In this document: in pieces, positions 52,418-60,457 of the stretch | How positions within the stretch are numbered: the stretch's first letter is position 1 | Layout of the letters: the number at the start of each line of letters is the position of its first letter | Assembly (NCBI GenBank): GCA_017559505.1 | Contig: JAFYSF010000008.1 | Coordinates: 46,032-110,031, forward strand | From: Paludibacteraceae bacterium | Lineage (GTDB): Bacteria; Bacteroidota; Bacteroidia; Bacteroidales; Paludibacteraceae | Reading direction: 5' to 3' | Length of the DNA: 64,000 nucleotides | Notes under the pieces: model-generated | Database searches by the model: none | Told to the model about the DNA's origin: nothing | What the model saw: the letters and a program-made list of their open reading frames with translations, nothing else | Translations under genes and position numbers: made by a program

Positions 52418-53614
52418 ATGGAAACACTTATTGCTAGACACAATAGACTTCTTGAATTAACTAAAACCAATTTCATTCGAAGTTTAATGCACGAAATCAA
52501 TTGGAATCTTCGTCTTGTCGCAATCCGTGGAGCTCGAGGAGTTGGAAAAACCACCCTTATTCTCCAATACATTAAAACCAAATACGGAAAAAACACATCA
52601 GATGCACTATACATCAGTTTAGATAGCATCTATTTTCTCACGCATACCCTTTCTGAATGTATTAATGAATTTTATCAAAAAGGAGGAAAACATATTTTTA
52701 TCGATGAAGTACACAAATATCCCAATTGGAGTCGCGAAATAAAAAACATTTACGACGAATACCCCGACTTAAAAATTGTTTTTACAGGTTCATCATTAAT
52801 AAATATTCTAAATGCCGAAGCCGATTTATCTCGCCGTTGTATCTCTTATACAATGCAAGGATTATCATATCGTGAATATTTAGAATTATTTCGAGGTCAC
52901 TCACTACCACGCTATACATTAGATGAAATCATCAACAATCCAACAAATGCCATTGACTGTATTATGTCCAAAATCAAGCCACTTCAATGGTTTGACGATT
53001 ATCTACGCAATGGTTATTTCCCTTTTAAAGCTGAAAACGAAGAATATTATCACATCCGAGTAGAGAATATCGTGAATATGATTCTCGACATCGAACTACC
53101 CCAATTATGCAATGTCGATTTAGGTAATATTCGAAAAATCAAAACTCTATTAGCCATATTAGCATCCGATGTTCCTATGATGGTTGATATTAGCAAATTA
53201 TCTGCATTGTCAAGCATCACACGAACCACACTACTATCCTATCTGCAACATCTCGAACGAGCCAAATTAATCAAATTACTTTACGCAGACGAAACATCAA
53301 TCAAAAAAATGCAAAAACCAGATAAGATTCTTATGGAGAACAGCAATTTTCTATACAGTCTGTCTCCTAAAAGTGTAAATCAAGGTACAATACGAGAAGT
53401 ATTTTTTTGCAACCAAGTAGGCTATCATCATCAAGTTGAATATTCCAAAAGCGGAGATTTCTTAATCGATAGCATCTACACATTCGAGATAGGAGGCAAA
53501 AGCAAAGATGGCAAACAAATAGCCAATAAAGCAAATGCCTACATTGCCGCAGATAATATCGAATATGCCTATGGCAACAAACTTCCTCTCTGGTTATTTG
53601 GTTTTCTATATTAA
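52418..53614 (+). CDS. AAA ATPase with DUF4143-type C-terminus
   Basis: A 398-residue protein from ATG 52418; the in-frame ATG at 52361 lies inside the promoter. Residues 30-170 are a P-loop AAA domain with Walker A RGARGVGKTT (37-46), Walker B KHIFIDEVHK (91-100) and sensor FTGSSLINIL. After a winged-helix-like middle (SALSSITRTTLLSYLQHLERAKLI) comes a DUF4143-like end (REVFFCNQVGYHHQVEYSKSGDFLID ... PLWLFGFLY) related to restriction-endonuclease-fold domains. Bacteroidota carry many paralogs of this family; their role is unclear and proposals include mobile-element or toxin-like functions. A terminator follows. A remnant of a related gene is at 49018-49197. Confidence 0.88.
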   Translation: METLIARHNRLLELTKTNFIRSLMHEINWNLRLVAIRGARGVGKTTLILQYIKTKYGKNTSDALYISLDSIYFLTHTLSECINEFYQKGGKHIFIDEVHKYPNWSREIKNIYDEYPDLKIVFTGSSLINILNAEADLSRRCISYTMQGLSYREYLELFRGHSLPRYTLDEIINNPTNAIDCIMSKIKPLQWFDDYLRNGYFPFKAENEEYYHIRVENIVNMILDIELPQLCNVDLGNIRKIKTLLAILASDVPMMVDISKLSALSSITRTTLLSYLQHLERAKLIKLLYADETSIKKMQKPDKILMENSNFLYSLSPKSVNQGTIREVFFCNQVGYHHQVEYSKSGDFLIDSIYTFEIGGKSKDGKQIANKANAYIAADNIEYAYGNKLPLWLFGFLY

Positions 53615-53623
53615 TCTTACATC

Positions 53624-53664
53624 GAAAGGTTGATTTCGTACCCTCGATATCAACCTTTCTCTAT
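53624..53664 (+). terminator. Intrinsic terminator of the ATPase gene
   Basis: An 11-bp stem GAAAGGTTGAT (53624-53634) pairs with ATCAACCTTTC (53649-53659), followed by TCTATT. The T run is weak. Confidence 0.7.
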
Positions 53665-53712
53665 TAATTTAAACGAATGATGTATGAAAATATTATATCA
53701 ACAAATCAAAAT

Positions 53713-53872
53713 TTAATCCCATTTACCCCCTAACCATATCCATACAAAAAACAACACCCCTCCAATCAATGCCCCATTCGGACGCATCCCAATAGCCAAC
53801 TGAATCAAAGCCAAGATAATTCCAATAACTATCATTACTAATATTCGTTTAAACTTAGATTCAATTTTCATT
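53713..53872 (-). pseudogene. Small membrane protein, probably frameshifted, last gene of the TerY-P-like operon
   Basis: ATG at 53872 overlaps the TGA of the preceding small gene (ATGA), indicating translational coupling. The ATG frame starts MKIESKFKRILVMIVIG and then becomes atypical, stopping at 53723 (49 residues). Dropping one base near 53820 instead continues as IILALIQLAIGMRPNGALIG, then GVLFFVWIWLGGKWD and a stop at 53713. That version is a coherent two-helix membrane protein of about 52 residues. I therefore suspect a single-base insertion, or a base-calling error, in the AAA run there. Function unknown. Confidence 0.45.
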
Positions 53873-54023
53873 TTTTTAAAATAGCATCAATAATTGTTTT
53901 ACCAACTTTACGTTCTAATCCCTGTTTTGTCATTGGTATACCTGTCTTACGTGCGATCTTTTGCTTAACTGCAGTAATTCCTAACGCTCGTTTTAATGAA
54001 AACGATAATCCTGGTATTTTCAT
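53868..54023 (-). CDS. Small basic protein (51 residues) in the TerY-P-like operon
   Basis: Starts ATG 54023 and reads MKIPGLSFSLKRALGITAVK, then QKIARKTGIPMTKQGLERKV and GKTIIDAILKK. It has 13 Lys/Arg residues, no signal peptide and no clear membrane helix. It begins 2 bp after the stop of the upstream gene and its stop overlaps the next start, so it is almost certainly translated as part of the operon. The sequence suggests a helical nucleic-acid- or membrane-surface-binding peptide, but no family is recognised with confidence. Confidence 0.65.
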   Translation of the reverse strand: MKIPGLSFSLKRALGITAVKQKIARKTGIPMTKQGLERKVGKTIIDAILKK

Positions 54024-54025
54024 AA

Positions 54026-54787
54026 TTACTCTAAATTATTTATATACTCATCAATATTTTCATTTACTTTCTTTTTCTGTTCTTCTTCCCATTTTGCAAG
54101 TGCCAATTTTGCTACACGCATTCGAGTATCAATAATTTCAGTTGTTAACTTATTTATATATTCTTTTTCTACTTCTTGTTCTATTTGTTTATTAATATTT
54201 TTTTGTATTTCATCTTGTTGTGTCTGTTTATTTAATTTATCATTTATCTTTTCTTCTGCTTTTATTCTTTCTATATTCAAATATTGTTTATATGTTTTAG
54301 CATATAATGTATCTTTATTTAATTTAAATCTAACAGGGTAATAACAAATAGCAAACGCACAAATAATGATTAATATAATTAACATGGAATTTAAAATACC
54401 ATCATAATAATCTTCTACATCTATATAAACAAAAGAATAAATCGTATAAGCTAAAATATCAAATTTTTCCTTTATTAGAGAAAAAATAAGCCCTATTATC
54501 AAAATAGAACTAATTATCCGTTTTAAAAAAGAATATGATTTGTTTCCTATGGAAATTAAATTTAAATTAGATAAAAATAGTTTGTATAATAAAAGCACTG
54601 AGACTCCATACAAAAACCAATATGAAGTAGTCTGTGTTGTATAAATCGTTATGCCGACAATAGTAAAAATAACAAATTCCTTTTTTATATAATCAATTTT
54701 ATCTTCTGGACATAGTCGTAAAATAGACATATCTGCACCACATAAAATGGTAGTAACCATTTTAATTAAATTCAAAATACTTTTCAT
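54026..54787 (-). CDS. Membrane/coiled-coil protein, shortened DUF4407-like paralog
   Basis: A 253-residue protein. The N-terminus CGADMSILRLCPEDKIDYI matches the start of the neighbouring DUF4407 protein (CSGANRHILRQCPTEYSKYF). The C-terminus KLALAKWEEEQKKKVNENID resembles that protein's end (ELIETAIEEWRKEELEKIKA). Between them are four to five hydrophobic segments (about 38-56, 60-78, 88-106, 130-150) and a short coiled coil (175-225), but the long periplasmic/coiled-coil middle of DUF4407 is missing. I interpret it as a reduced paralog that may pair with the full-length protein. It starts 3 bp after that gene ends. Confidence 0.7.
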   Translation of the reverse strand: MKSILNLIKMVTTILCGADMSILRLCPEDKIDYIKKEFVIFTIVGITIYTTQTTSYWFLYGVSVLLLYKLFLSNLNLISIGNKSYSFLKRIISSILIIGLIFSLIKEKFDILAYTIYSFVYIDVEDYYDGILNSMLIILIIICAFAICYYPVRFKLNKDTLYAKTYKQYLNIERIKAEEKINDKLNKQTQQDEIQKNINKQIEQEVEKEYINKLTTEIIDTRMRVAKLALAKWEEEQKKKVNENIDEYINNLE

Positions 54788-54790
54788 AAA

Positions 54791-56023
54791 TTAATTTTTA
54801 TTACTTTTTATATATTGCGACGGATTAGCTTTTATTTTTTCTAATTCCTCTTTTCTCCATTCTTCTATGGCAGTTTCTATCAATTCTGCTTGCGCTTCAG
54901 CAATTTTAGTTAATACTATCTTATTTGCTAAAACCTCAGCCTCTAATTTTTCTTTATTTTTTGCTACTGAAATCTGAATTTGAGTATTTGCATTATCATT
55001 TATTAATGATACATTTGTAATAGACTGAGCTTTTTTTCTTTCCATTTCTTCCTTTAGCAATTCATCATAAGGTCCAGAAGCAATCATCATTTTAAATAGA
55101 GTTGGAGCTACCTCTATAATTATAAATAATATCATTATAAATAAAGATACTATTCTCACTGCAGGCACTTCTTTTTTTATATTTGAAAAAGCCTCATATC
55201 TAACACAAAAACCATCTTCTTCGACACCTCTTTCAATGTCATTTTCAAAAGAATTGATTTTCTTTCTTAGAATTTCTATATCTTCATTCAATTGATCAAT
55301 TTGTGTCCTATGCTGACGTTCCCATCTATCCAAAGCTTCTTGACATTTCCTTTCATAAGCCTCTTTTTCTTTATAAATAGGTCCATGACCTGCTATGCCA
55401 CTTAAAGCTGAACCTTCACCTTCTTCTTTAAGGTCATTAGAAGCCTCATTCAACTTCATTTCTAATTCTTTTCTTTCAATATTCAAATCAGCTAAAGTCG
55501 CTTGTAAAGTCTGTAATTTTTCATAATCTTGATTTGCTACATTCCTTGTATCCGTTGTACGTCTTGCGTTATCCTTTATAATTTGAGATTCAATACGATC
55601 TTCAAAAATCTTCATTTCCAATGGTGTTGAAATAACAACACCCAAAAACAACGCTATAACCAAACGAGGTAACCCAGCAACAAATTCGCCCCAACTGATA
55701 GTATGCTTACCATCAGAATACATTGTATTGACGATAAATCTATCTAAATTAAAAATTAACAATCCCCAAAATACACCAAAAATAATTGCAAGATTTATAC
55801 TATCAAAAATGGTATAGAAAGCATATCCTCCCGACAGCATCGCCATTGCAGCAGTAAAAAATATAGTTCCGCCGATACCAAAATATTTTGAATATTCAGT
55901 TGGACACTGACGTAAAATATGCCTATTTGCGCCAGAACAAATCCAGAAAAATTCATTAAAAATATTACTCCTTTTTATATTTGATTTTGAAGCACTATTA
56001 TTTATATCTTGTTTATTTTCCAT
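54791..56023 (-). CDS. DUF4407 membrane protein with long coiled coil
   Basis: A 410-residue protein. Residues 25-45 hold the family start motif FFWICSGANRHILRQCPTEY. Membrane helices are at about 47-70, 74-96, 118-140 and 298-320. A long charged coiled-coil region (about 155-285, with DYEKLQTLQATLADLNIERK) lies between helices 3 and 4, and a second helical tail (325-410) follows helix 4. DUF4407 proteins have no established function. Their link here to kinases, phosphatase and vWA proteins in one transcript suggests a membrane scaffold or sensor regulated by phosphorylation. The stop is followed within 3 bp by the shortened paralog. Confidence 0.85.
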   Translation of the reverse strand: MENKQDINNSASKSNIKRSNIFNEFFWICSGANRHILRQCPTEYSKYFGIGGTIFFTAAMAMLSGGYAFYTIFDSINLAIIFGVFWGLLIFNLDRFIVNTMYSDGKHTISWGEFVAGLPRLVIALFLGVVISTPLEMKIFEDRIESQIIKDNARRTTDTRNVANQDYEKLQTLQATLADLNIERKELEMKLNEASNDLKEEGEGSALSGIAGHGPIYKEKEAYERKCQEALDRWERQHRTQIDQLNEDIEILRKKINSFENDIERGVEEDGFCVRYEAFSNIKKEVPAVRIVSLFIMILFIIIEVAPTLFKMMIASGPYDELLKEEMERKKAQSITNVSLINDNANTQIQISVAKNKEKLEAEVLANKIVLTKIAEAQAELIETAIEEWRKEELEKIKANPSQYIKSNKN

Positions 56024-56024
56024 A

Positions 56025-57896
56025 TTAATTTCTATTAAATAATTTTGTTATATTTTTTCTTATTTTACTCCAAATGCTTAATTTAGAAGGGTCTAAATTC
56101 AATTCTACTTTCTGTGGTTTATCAATACCTATAACCCTGGATTTACTCTCATTTAAGTCTATTTTTTGCAAATCATCATTTAGCGAATCAACTGAAAATG
56201 TAGGTACATTAAGATTTACATTTAAAGTTATATTCTTCTCAATGTTTGGCATTGGAACGACTAATGATTTTATTATTGGTAATGGCAACATTTTTACTTC
56301 TATACTTTTTTCTTTTACTCCAAATTCATCTGTAACGGATAATGTATAAGTTGTATCTTTATCAATTCCTGATGATATAACTTTTATACCACTATCTTTT
56401 ATTTTTATTCCATTTAATTCCACTGTCTTTGCATGTATAGTTGACCAAGAAAGTGTAAATGGGACAGTAGGTAAAACATATTCTTTATCCGTTTTAAATG
56501 TGAATTTTGCATCAGGAAATACTTCAACTATAACTGATTTTGTAAATTCAGTTTTTTCATCAAGAGCAATAATTTTAATAGTAAAAGTAGTGGTTTCTTT
56601 GACTATAGTGTTAAATGAACCATTGAAACTACATTCTTTGTTTATTTCACTATCATTTTGTAAAAGAATTATTTTCATTGCATCTTGAACATTCCAATTG
56701 AGCGTAACTGATTCGTTCCGTCCTTTGTGTAATTTCGTTTTAGATGCGGTAATGGATATAGTTGGAGAAGGGAAAGCTGATAAGGTTAAACTCCTAGATA
56801 TTTGCTTACGACCATTAATAACTTTTAGAGTATAAGTTGATGTAGAATTTATTTTTAGTTTTTTAGATGTTAGATTAGTAACATCTTTATCATTAAGAAA
56901 TATTTGTGTGAAATTATCAATATCCCATGATATAGTCGTATATTTACCATTAAGAATTTTTTCGCCACACGATGCAGAGAATTTATTAATTATAGGATCT
57001 TTTGTTAATTGTTCAAGAAGGACATCGAATGGTTGAAGGTCTGATAGAGATGTTTTTGAGAGGTAAACTTCTAAAATTTGTAATAATATTGGGAATTCAT
57101 TTCCTAATATTAGAATATCATTGTAAATACTTGATTTTTTTATATCTTGAAAGTCTTTTGCTTCAAATAATAAATGTTCAGAATCTGTAACTTGATATTT
57201 ATCAACAAAAGCTGGATTATTAGCAATGGCTAAAATACTTAAATAAATAATAAGTTCCGAAAAATAGTCAATTTTCTCGGAAATAATTAAATTTGATTGA
57301 CGAAGTGGATGTTGATAATCTTTTAATCCTGTGATAATTTCTCTTTCACCTTTGAGATCTGGACAATAAAAAGAATCATAATCAACTAAAAATAATTCGC
57401 CTTTATCATTTACAACAATATTACCATGTTGCAAATCACCATGGGCAAATTTATTACGGTGCATATCTTGCACCATTAACAAAAAGTTTTCAGCTAATTG
57501 CTGTAATTTATTTTTTGAGTTTTTATGTTTGCAAATGTAGTTTTTAATCGTCATTCCTTCAACCCAACGCATACGAGTTGTTGGATAAACTTTCCCATCA
57601 ACGACAATTCCTTCATCAACATACACAAAATCACACAAATAATTCGCTTTTGAATGTTGAATGGCTTTAGAGATAACATTGAATCGTTTTCGAACATTAC
57701 CTAAATCAGCATGCCAACATCGTAAAGCCCATTTTTCGTTATTAACTATATATGGATAAACAACTGTAAAGCCACCAGTGTATGCAATCAATCGATCTCT
57801 TTTGTCGCGTAAAAATTGACCTGCTCTTGCATGTGGATCAAGTATGAGTGTTTGTTGATTCTCTATAGATGTTCGTATATTAGGTATTGTAGGCAT
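56025..57896 (-). CDS. Divergent protein kinase with C-terminal Ig-like beta-sandwich repeats (TerY-P-type)
   Basis: A 623-residue protein. The start is ATG 57896: with it, motif positions equal those of the next kinase; the in-frame TTG at 57905 is rejected. The kinase domain (30-270) has the nucleotide loop AYTGGFTVVYP (38-48), an Arg (59) in WALRCW where Lys of VAIK is expected, the catalytic loop HGDLQHGN (152-159) and DYD (172-174) instead of DFG. From about residue 290 to 545 there are three beta-sandwich units (YTTISWDIDNFTQIFLNDKD; ESVTLNWNVQDAMKIILLQN; VPFTLSWSTIHAKTVELNGI), normally extracellular-type folds, although no signal peptide or membrane helix is present. The tail ends with a basic patch (KIRKNITKLFNRN). 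Confidence 0.82.
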   Translation of the reverse strand: MPTIPNIRTSIENQQTLILDPHARAGQFLRDKRDRLIAYTGGFTVVYPYIVNNEKWALRCWHADLGNVRKRFNVISKAIQHSKANYLCDFVYVDEGIVVDGKVYPTTRMRWVEGMTIKNYICKHKNSKNKLQQLAENFLLMVQDMHRNKFAHGDLQHGNIVVNDKGELFLVDYDSFYCPDLKGEREIITGLKDYQHPLRQSNLIISEKIDYFSELIIYLSILAIANNPAFVDKYQVTDSEHLLFEAKDFQDIKKSSIYNDILILGNEFPILLQILEVYLSKTSLSDLQPFDVLLEQLTKDPIINKFSASCGEKILNGKYTTISWDIDNFTQIFLNDKDVTNLTSKKLKINSTSTYTLKVINGRKQISRSLTLSAFPSPTISITASKTKLHKGRNESVTLNWNVQDAMKIILLQNDSEINKECSFNGSFNTIVKETTTFTIKIIALDEKTEFTKSVIVEVFPDAKFTFKTDKEYVLPTVPFTLSWSTIHAKTVELNGIKIKDSGIKVISSGIDKDTTYTLSVTDEFGVKEKSIEVKMLPLPIIKSLVVPMPNIEKNITLNVNLNVPTFSVDSLNDDLQKIDLNESKSRVIGIDKPQKVELNLDPSKLSIWSKIRKNITKLFNRN

Positions 57897-57906
57897 TTTT
57901 ATCAAA

Positions 57907-59385
57907 TTATATATCTCTATTAAGACTTTCTAAGTATTTATTTCTTGCTATCTTTGCTTTTTCAGCTAAAATCTTATCATAAATAGTAGTATTATCAGAA
58001 TAAATTAATTCTACTTTATCGGCCGATTTTTTCAAAGTGATAGTTCCGTTTTTTAATGAATACAGATAAGATGGTTTACCATTAGATCTTGGAGCAGTTA
58101 TCGTTTGCGGTGTACCATATTTAGCTCCTAATGCACTTCTAAAATCATCAAAACAAGTATCTGTATCTACATCGCAAGCAGTCTTATGTACAAAAAAATG
58201 CACCGAAACAACATTTTTATATTTTTCAGAATATTCAAATTGTATAAATACCTTTGATAATCCAAATAACTCACCATATAAATGAGCATTACTTCTAGTT
58301 GTGGGGTTAAATTTGCCTAATTTTTGAAATGCTTTTTGGATCTGTTTAATAGATCCAGTAATCGGAATATCTTTATAACAAAGATGGGTTCCCTCCAAAT
58401 TTTGCAAGACTTTACTTGTTAGTTCCGTATCCATTGAGTTTTCTTTAACAGATTTGACAGACATGTTTGTTTTATTATTTTTTTTAACTACAGTCTTTTT
58501 ATTTAGATACTCATAAAATGGTTTTAAATCATTAAGATTATTTGCTTTTAAATAATTAACAAGTATAGATAACAATTTATCTATACTATTAGATAAATTC
58601 AATAAATCCTTATAAATTACACTTTGTTTCAAATTTTTAAAATCTTCAGCAGTAAAAAGAAGATGTTCCGAATCTGCAATTCTATATTTATCTACCAAAC
58701 TTGGTTTTTCCGATATACCTAAAATACTAAGATAAATTATCAATTCTGAAAAATAATCAAGTTTTTCGGTTGATAATTTATTTAATTTACGTGATGGATG
58801 TTGATAGTCAGGTAACCCATGAATAATATCTACCGCACCTTTCAATTCGGGACAATAAAAAGAATCATAATCAATCAAAAATAAATCTCCACTATCGTTA
58901 ACAATAATATTACCATGTTGCAAGTCTCCATGAGCAAACTTGCGATGATGCATATCTTGCACCATTTTCAAAAAATTTTCTGCTAAACGAGTTAATTTAG
59001 CTTTTGAACGTTTATTTGCACAAATATAATTCTTAATAGTGATACCATCTACCCACTTCATACGAGTGATAGGATATACTTGTCCATCAACAACTATACC
59101 ATCATTTACATATACAAATTCAGACAGATAACTTGCTTTCGAAGATTGCATTACCTTTGAAATTATCTCAAATCTTGTACGCACGTTACCCATACTTGCA
59201 TGCCAACAACGGAATGCCCATTTTTCTTTGTTGCTTACATAAGGATAAACAACTGTGAACCCACCAGAATAAGCGTAAAGTCTATTCTGTGAGTCACGCA
59301 AAAATTTTCCTTTTCTAGCATGCTCATCTCGAATCAAGGCTGACTGATTCTCAATAGAAGTACGAATATTTGGTATTGATAGCAT
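57907..59385 (-). CDS. Divergent protein kinase with C-terminal uncharacterised domain (TerY-P-type)
   Basis: A 492-residue kinase, closest paralog of the downstream one over residues 1-280. Motifs: AYSGGFTVVYPY (38-49), Arg59 in WAFRCW, HGDLQHGN (152-159), DYDSFY (172-177). After a linker the C-terminal part (about 330-465) contains DIPITGSIKQIQKAFQKLGK, LYGELFGLSKVFIQFEYSEK and FDDFRSALGAKYGTPQTITA. This resembles a small alpha/beta domain I know as recurrent in Bacteroidota hypothetical proteins (GIPITG...L..KYG.P). Its role is unknown; a sensor or protein-binding function is inference. The ATG overlaps the stop of the preceding kinase (TAATG). Confidence 0.82.
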   Translation of the reverse strand: MLSIPNIRTSIENQSALIRDEHARKGKFLRDSQNRLYAYSGGFTVVYPYVSNKEKWAFRCWHASMGNVRTRFEIISKVMQSSKASYLSEFVYVNDGIVVDGQVYPITRMKWVDGITIKNYICANKRSKAKLTRLAENFLKMVQDMHHRKFAHGDLQHGNIIVNDSGDLFLIDYDSFYCPELKGAVDIIHGLPDYQHPSRKLNKLSTEKLDYFSELIIYLSILGISEKPSLVDKYRIADSEHLLFTAEDFKNLKQSVIYKDLLNLSNSIDKLLSILVNYLKANNLNDLKPFYEYLNKKTVVKKNNKTNMSVKSVKENSMDTELTSKVLQNLEGTHLCYKDIPITGSIKQIQKAFQKLGKFNPTTRSNAHLYGELFGLSKVFIQFEYSEKYKNVVSVHFFVHKTACDVDTDTCFDDFRSALGAKYGTPQTITAPRSNGKPSYLYSLKNGTITLKKSADKVELIYSDNTTIYDKILAEKAKIARNKYLESLNRDI

Positions 59386-60455
59386 TATTCAGGCAACTTA
59401 AATTTTGAACTAATATTTTTAATTAATTCTTCATTTGATTGTTTTTTCGGGGCAATATATCCATTTCCGCTACCCCATTTTTTTGCTATATTAATAGAAT
59501 CCTCAATTTCTGCTTTCTTTGGCAGAACTATAGGTTTATTTTTCCATTTACTAGCAATGCTATCAACTTTAGAGGTAGTTGCATTTTCCAAAGGCTCTAA
59601 TTCGTCAATTGAAGATTTATTGAGAAACTCAGAAAGTTTATCTACAAGAGGTTGCAATTCTTGATCTCTTTTCAACCGCTGGAATATAGCTGATGTCCCT
59701 TTTGATTTTATATCATCTGCATTAAATAAAAGTGTTTCAGTATCTTCCATTTGCAAATCACGCCATAGAGAAGAATCTTTTGCTAATGCTTTTAAACTTA
59801 AAAAAATCACTAACTCAGAAAAATAATCAGCCTTTGGTGAAACTTGTTTGTTATTCCATCTTGCAGGATGTTGATATCCTACTAAACCTTTAATTTCATC
59901 TTCATAACCTTGTAAAGCAGGCACATACATAGAATCATAATCAACTAAAACAAGTGATTTATCTGAACGGACCATTACATTCCCATGTTGTAAGTCGCCA
60001 TGTGAAAAATTATTTACATGCAAATCCTTAACCATTTGCAAAAAATTATTAGCAACTTGATTTAATACATTTGGCTCATTAATATGCTCTGCAATATATT
60101 TTTTTAAAGGTAAAGCATCTACCCAATCCATTACAACGAGAGGTTGAATTCCTTGTGGAGTCATAATCCCATCTTGAAAATATTCAAAACCTACAAAATA
60201 AGGAAGCCCACTGTTATGAATTGCCTCAGCTATCAGTTGAGTTCTTTTTTTAGCATTCGCAACCTCAGCATGCCAACAGCGTACAGCATACTTTTTAGTT
60301 GGTGCTTGAAAAGGGAATACTACACAAAAACCACCAGAATACATTATTAAGCGTACACCTTTTTCAAGAGGATGCCCTCCTTGCAGAATAGTAGGGTGTA
60401 CAAGTGCTGGAGCCTTTATTGAATTGCTATATTCGGGAATAGTTGGTAATGGCAT
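59385..60455 (-). CDS. Divergent protein kinase (TerY-P-type)
   Basis: A 356-residue kinase, most diverged of the three. Motifs sit at the same positions: MYSGGFCVVFPF (38-49), Arg59 in YAVRCW, SHGDLQHGN (151-159, catalytic Asp154, Asn159), DYDSMY (172-177). The C-terminal 90 residues are low-complexity and basic, with two repeats of the type IASKWKNKP / IAKKWGSGN. I do not see a helix-hairpin-helix domain of the kind fused to many Ter-system kinases. It starts 2 bp after the PP2C phosphatase stop, so kinase and phosphatase are directly coupled. Targets are probably the vWA or DUF4407 proteins of the operon (inference). Confidence 0.83.
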   Translation of the reverse strand: MPLPTIPEYSNSIKAPALVHPTILQGGHPLEKGVRLIMYSGGFCVVFPFQAPTKKYAVRCWHAEVANAKKRTQLIAEAIHNSGLPYFVGFEYFQDGIMTPQGIQPLVVMDWVDALPLKKYIAEHINEPNVLNQVANNFLQMVKDLHVNNFSHGDLQHGNVMVRSDKSLVLVDYDSMYVPALQGYEDEIKGLVGYQHPARWNNKQVSPKADYFSELVIFLSLKALAKDSSLWRDLQMEDTETLLFNADDIKSKGTSAIFQRLKRDQELQPLVDKLSEFLNKSSIDELEPLENATTSKVDSIASKWKNKPIVLPKKAEIEDSINIAKKWGSGNGYIAPKKQSNEELIKNISSKFKLPE

Positions 60456-60457
60456 AA

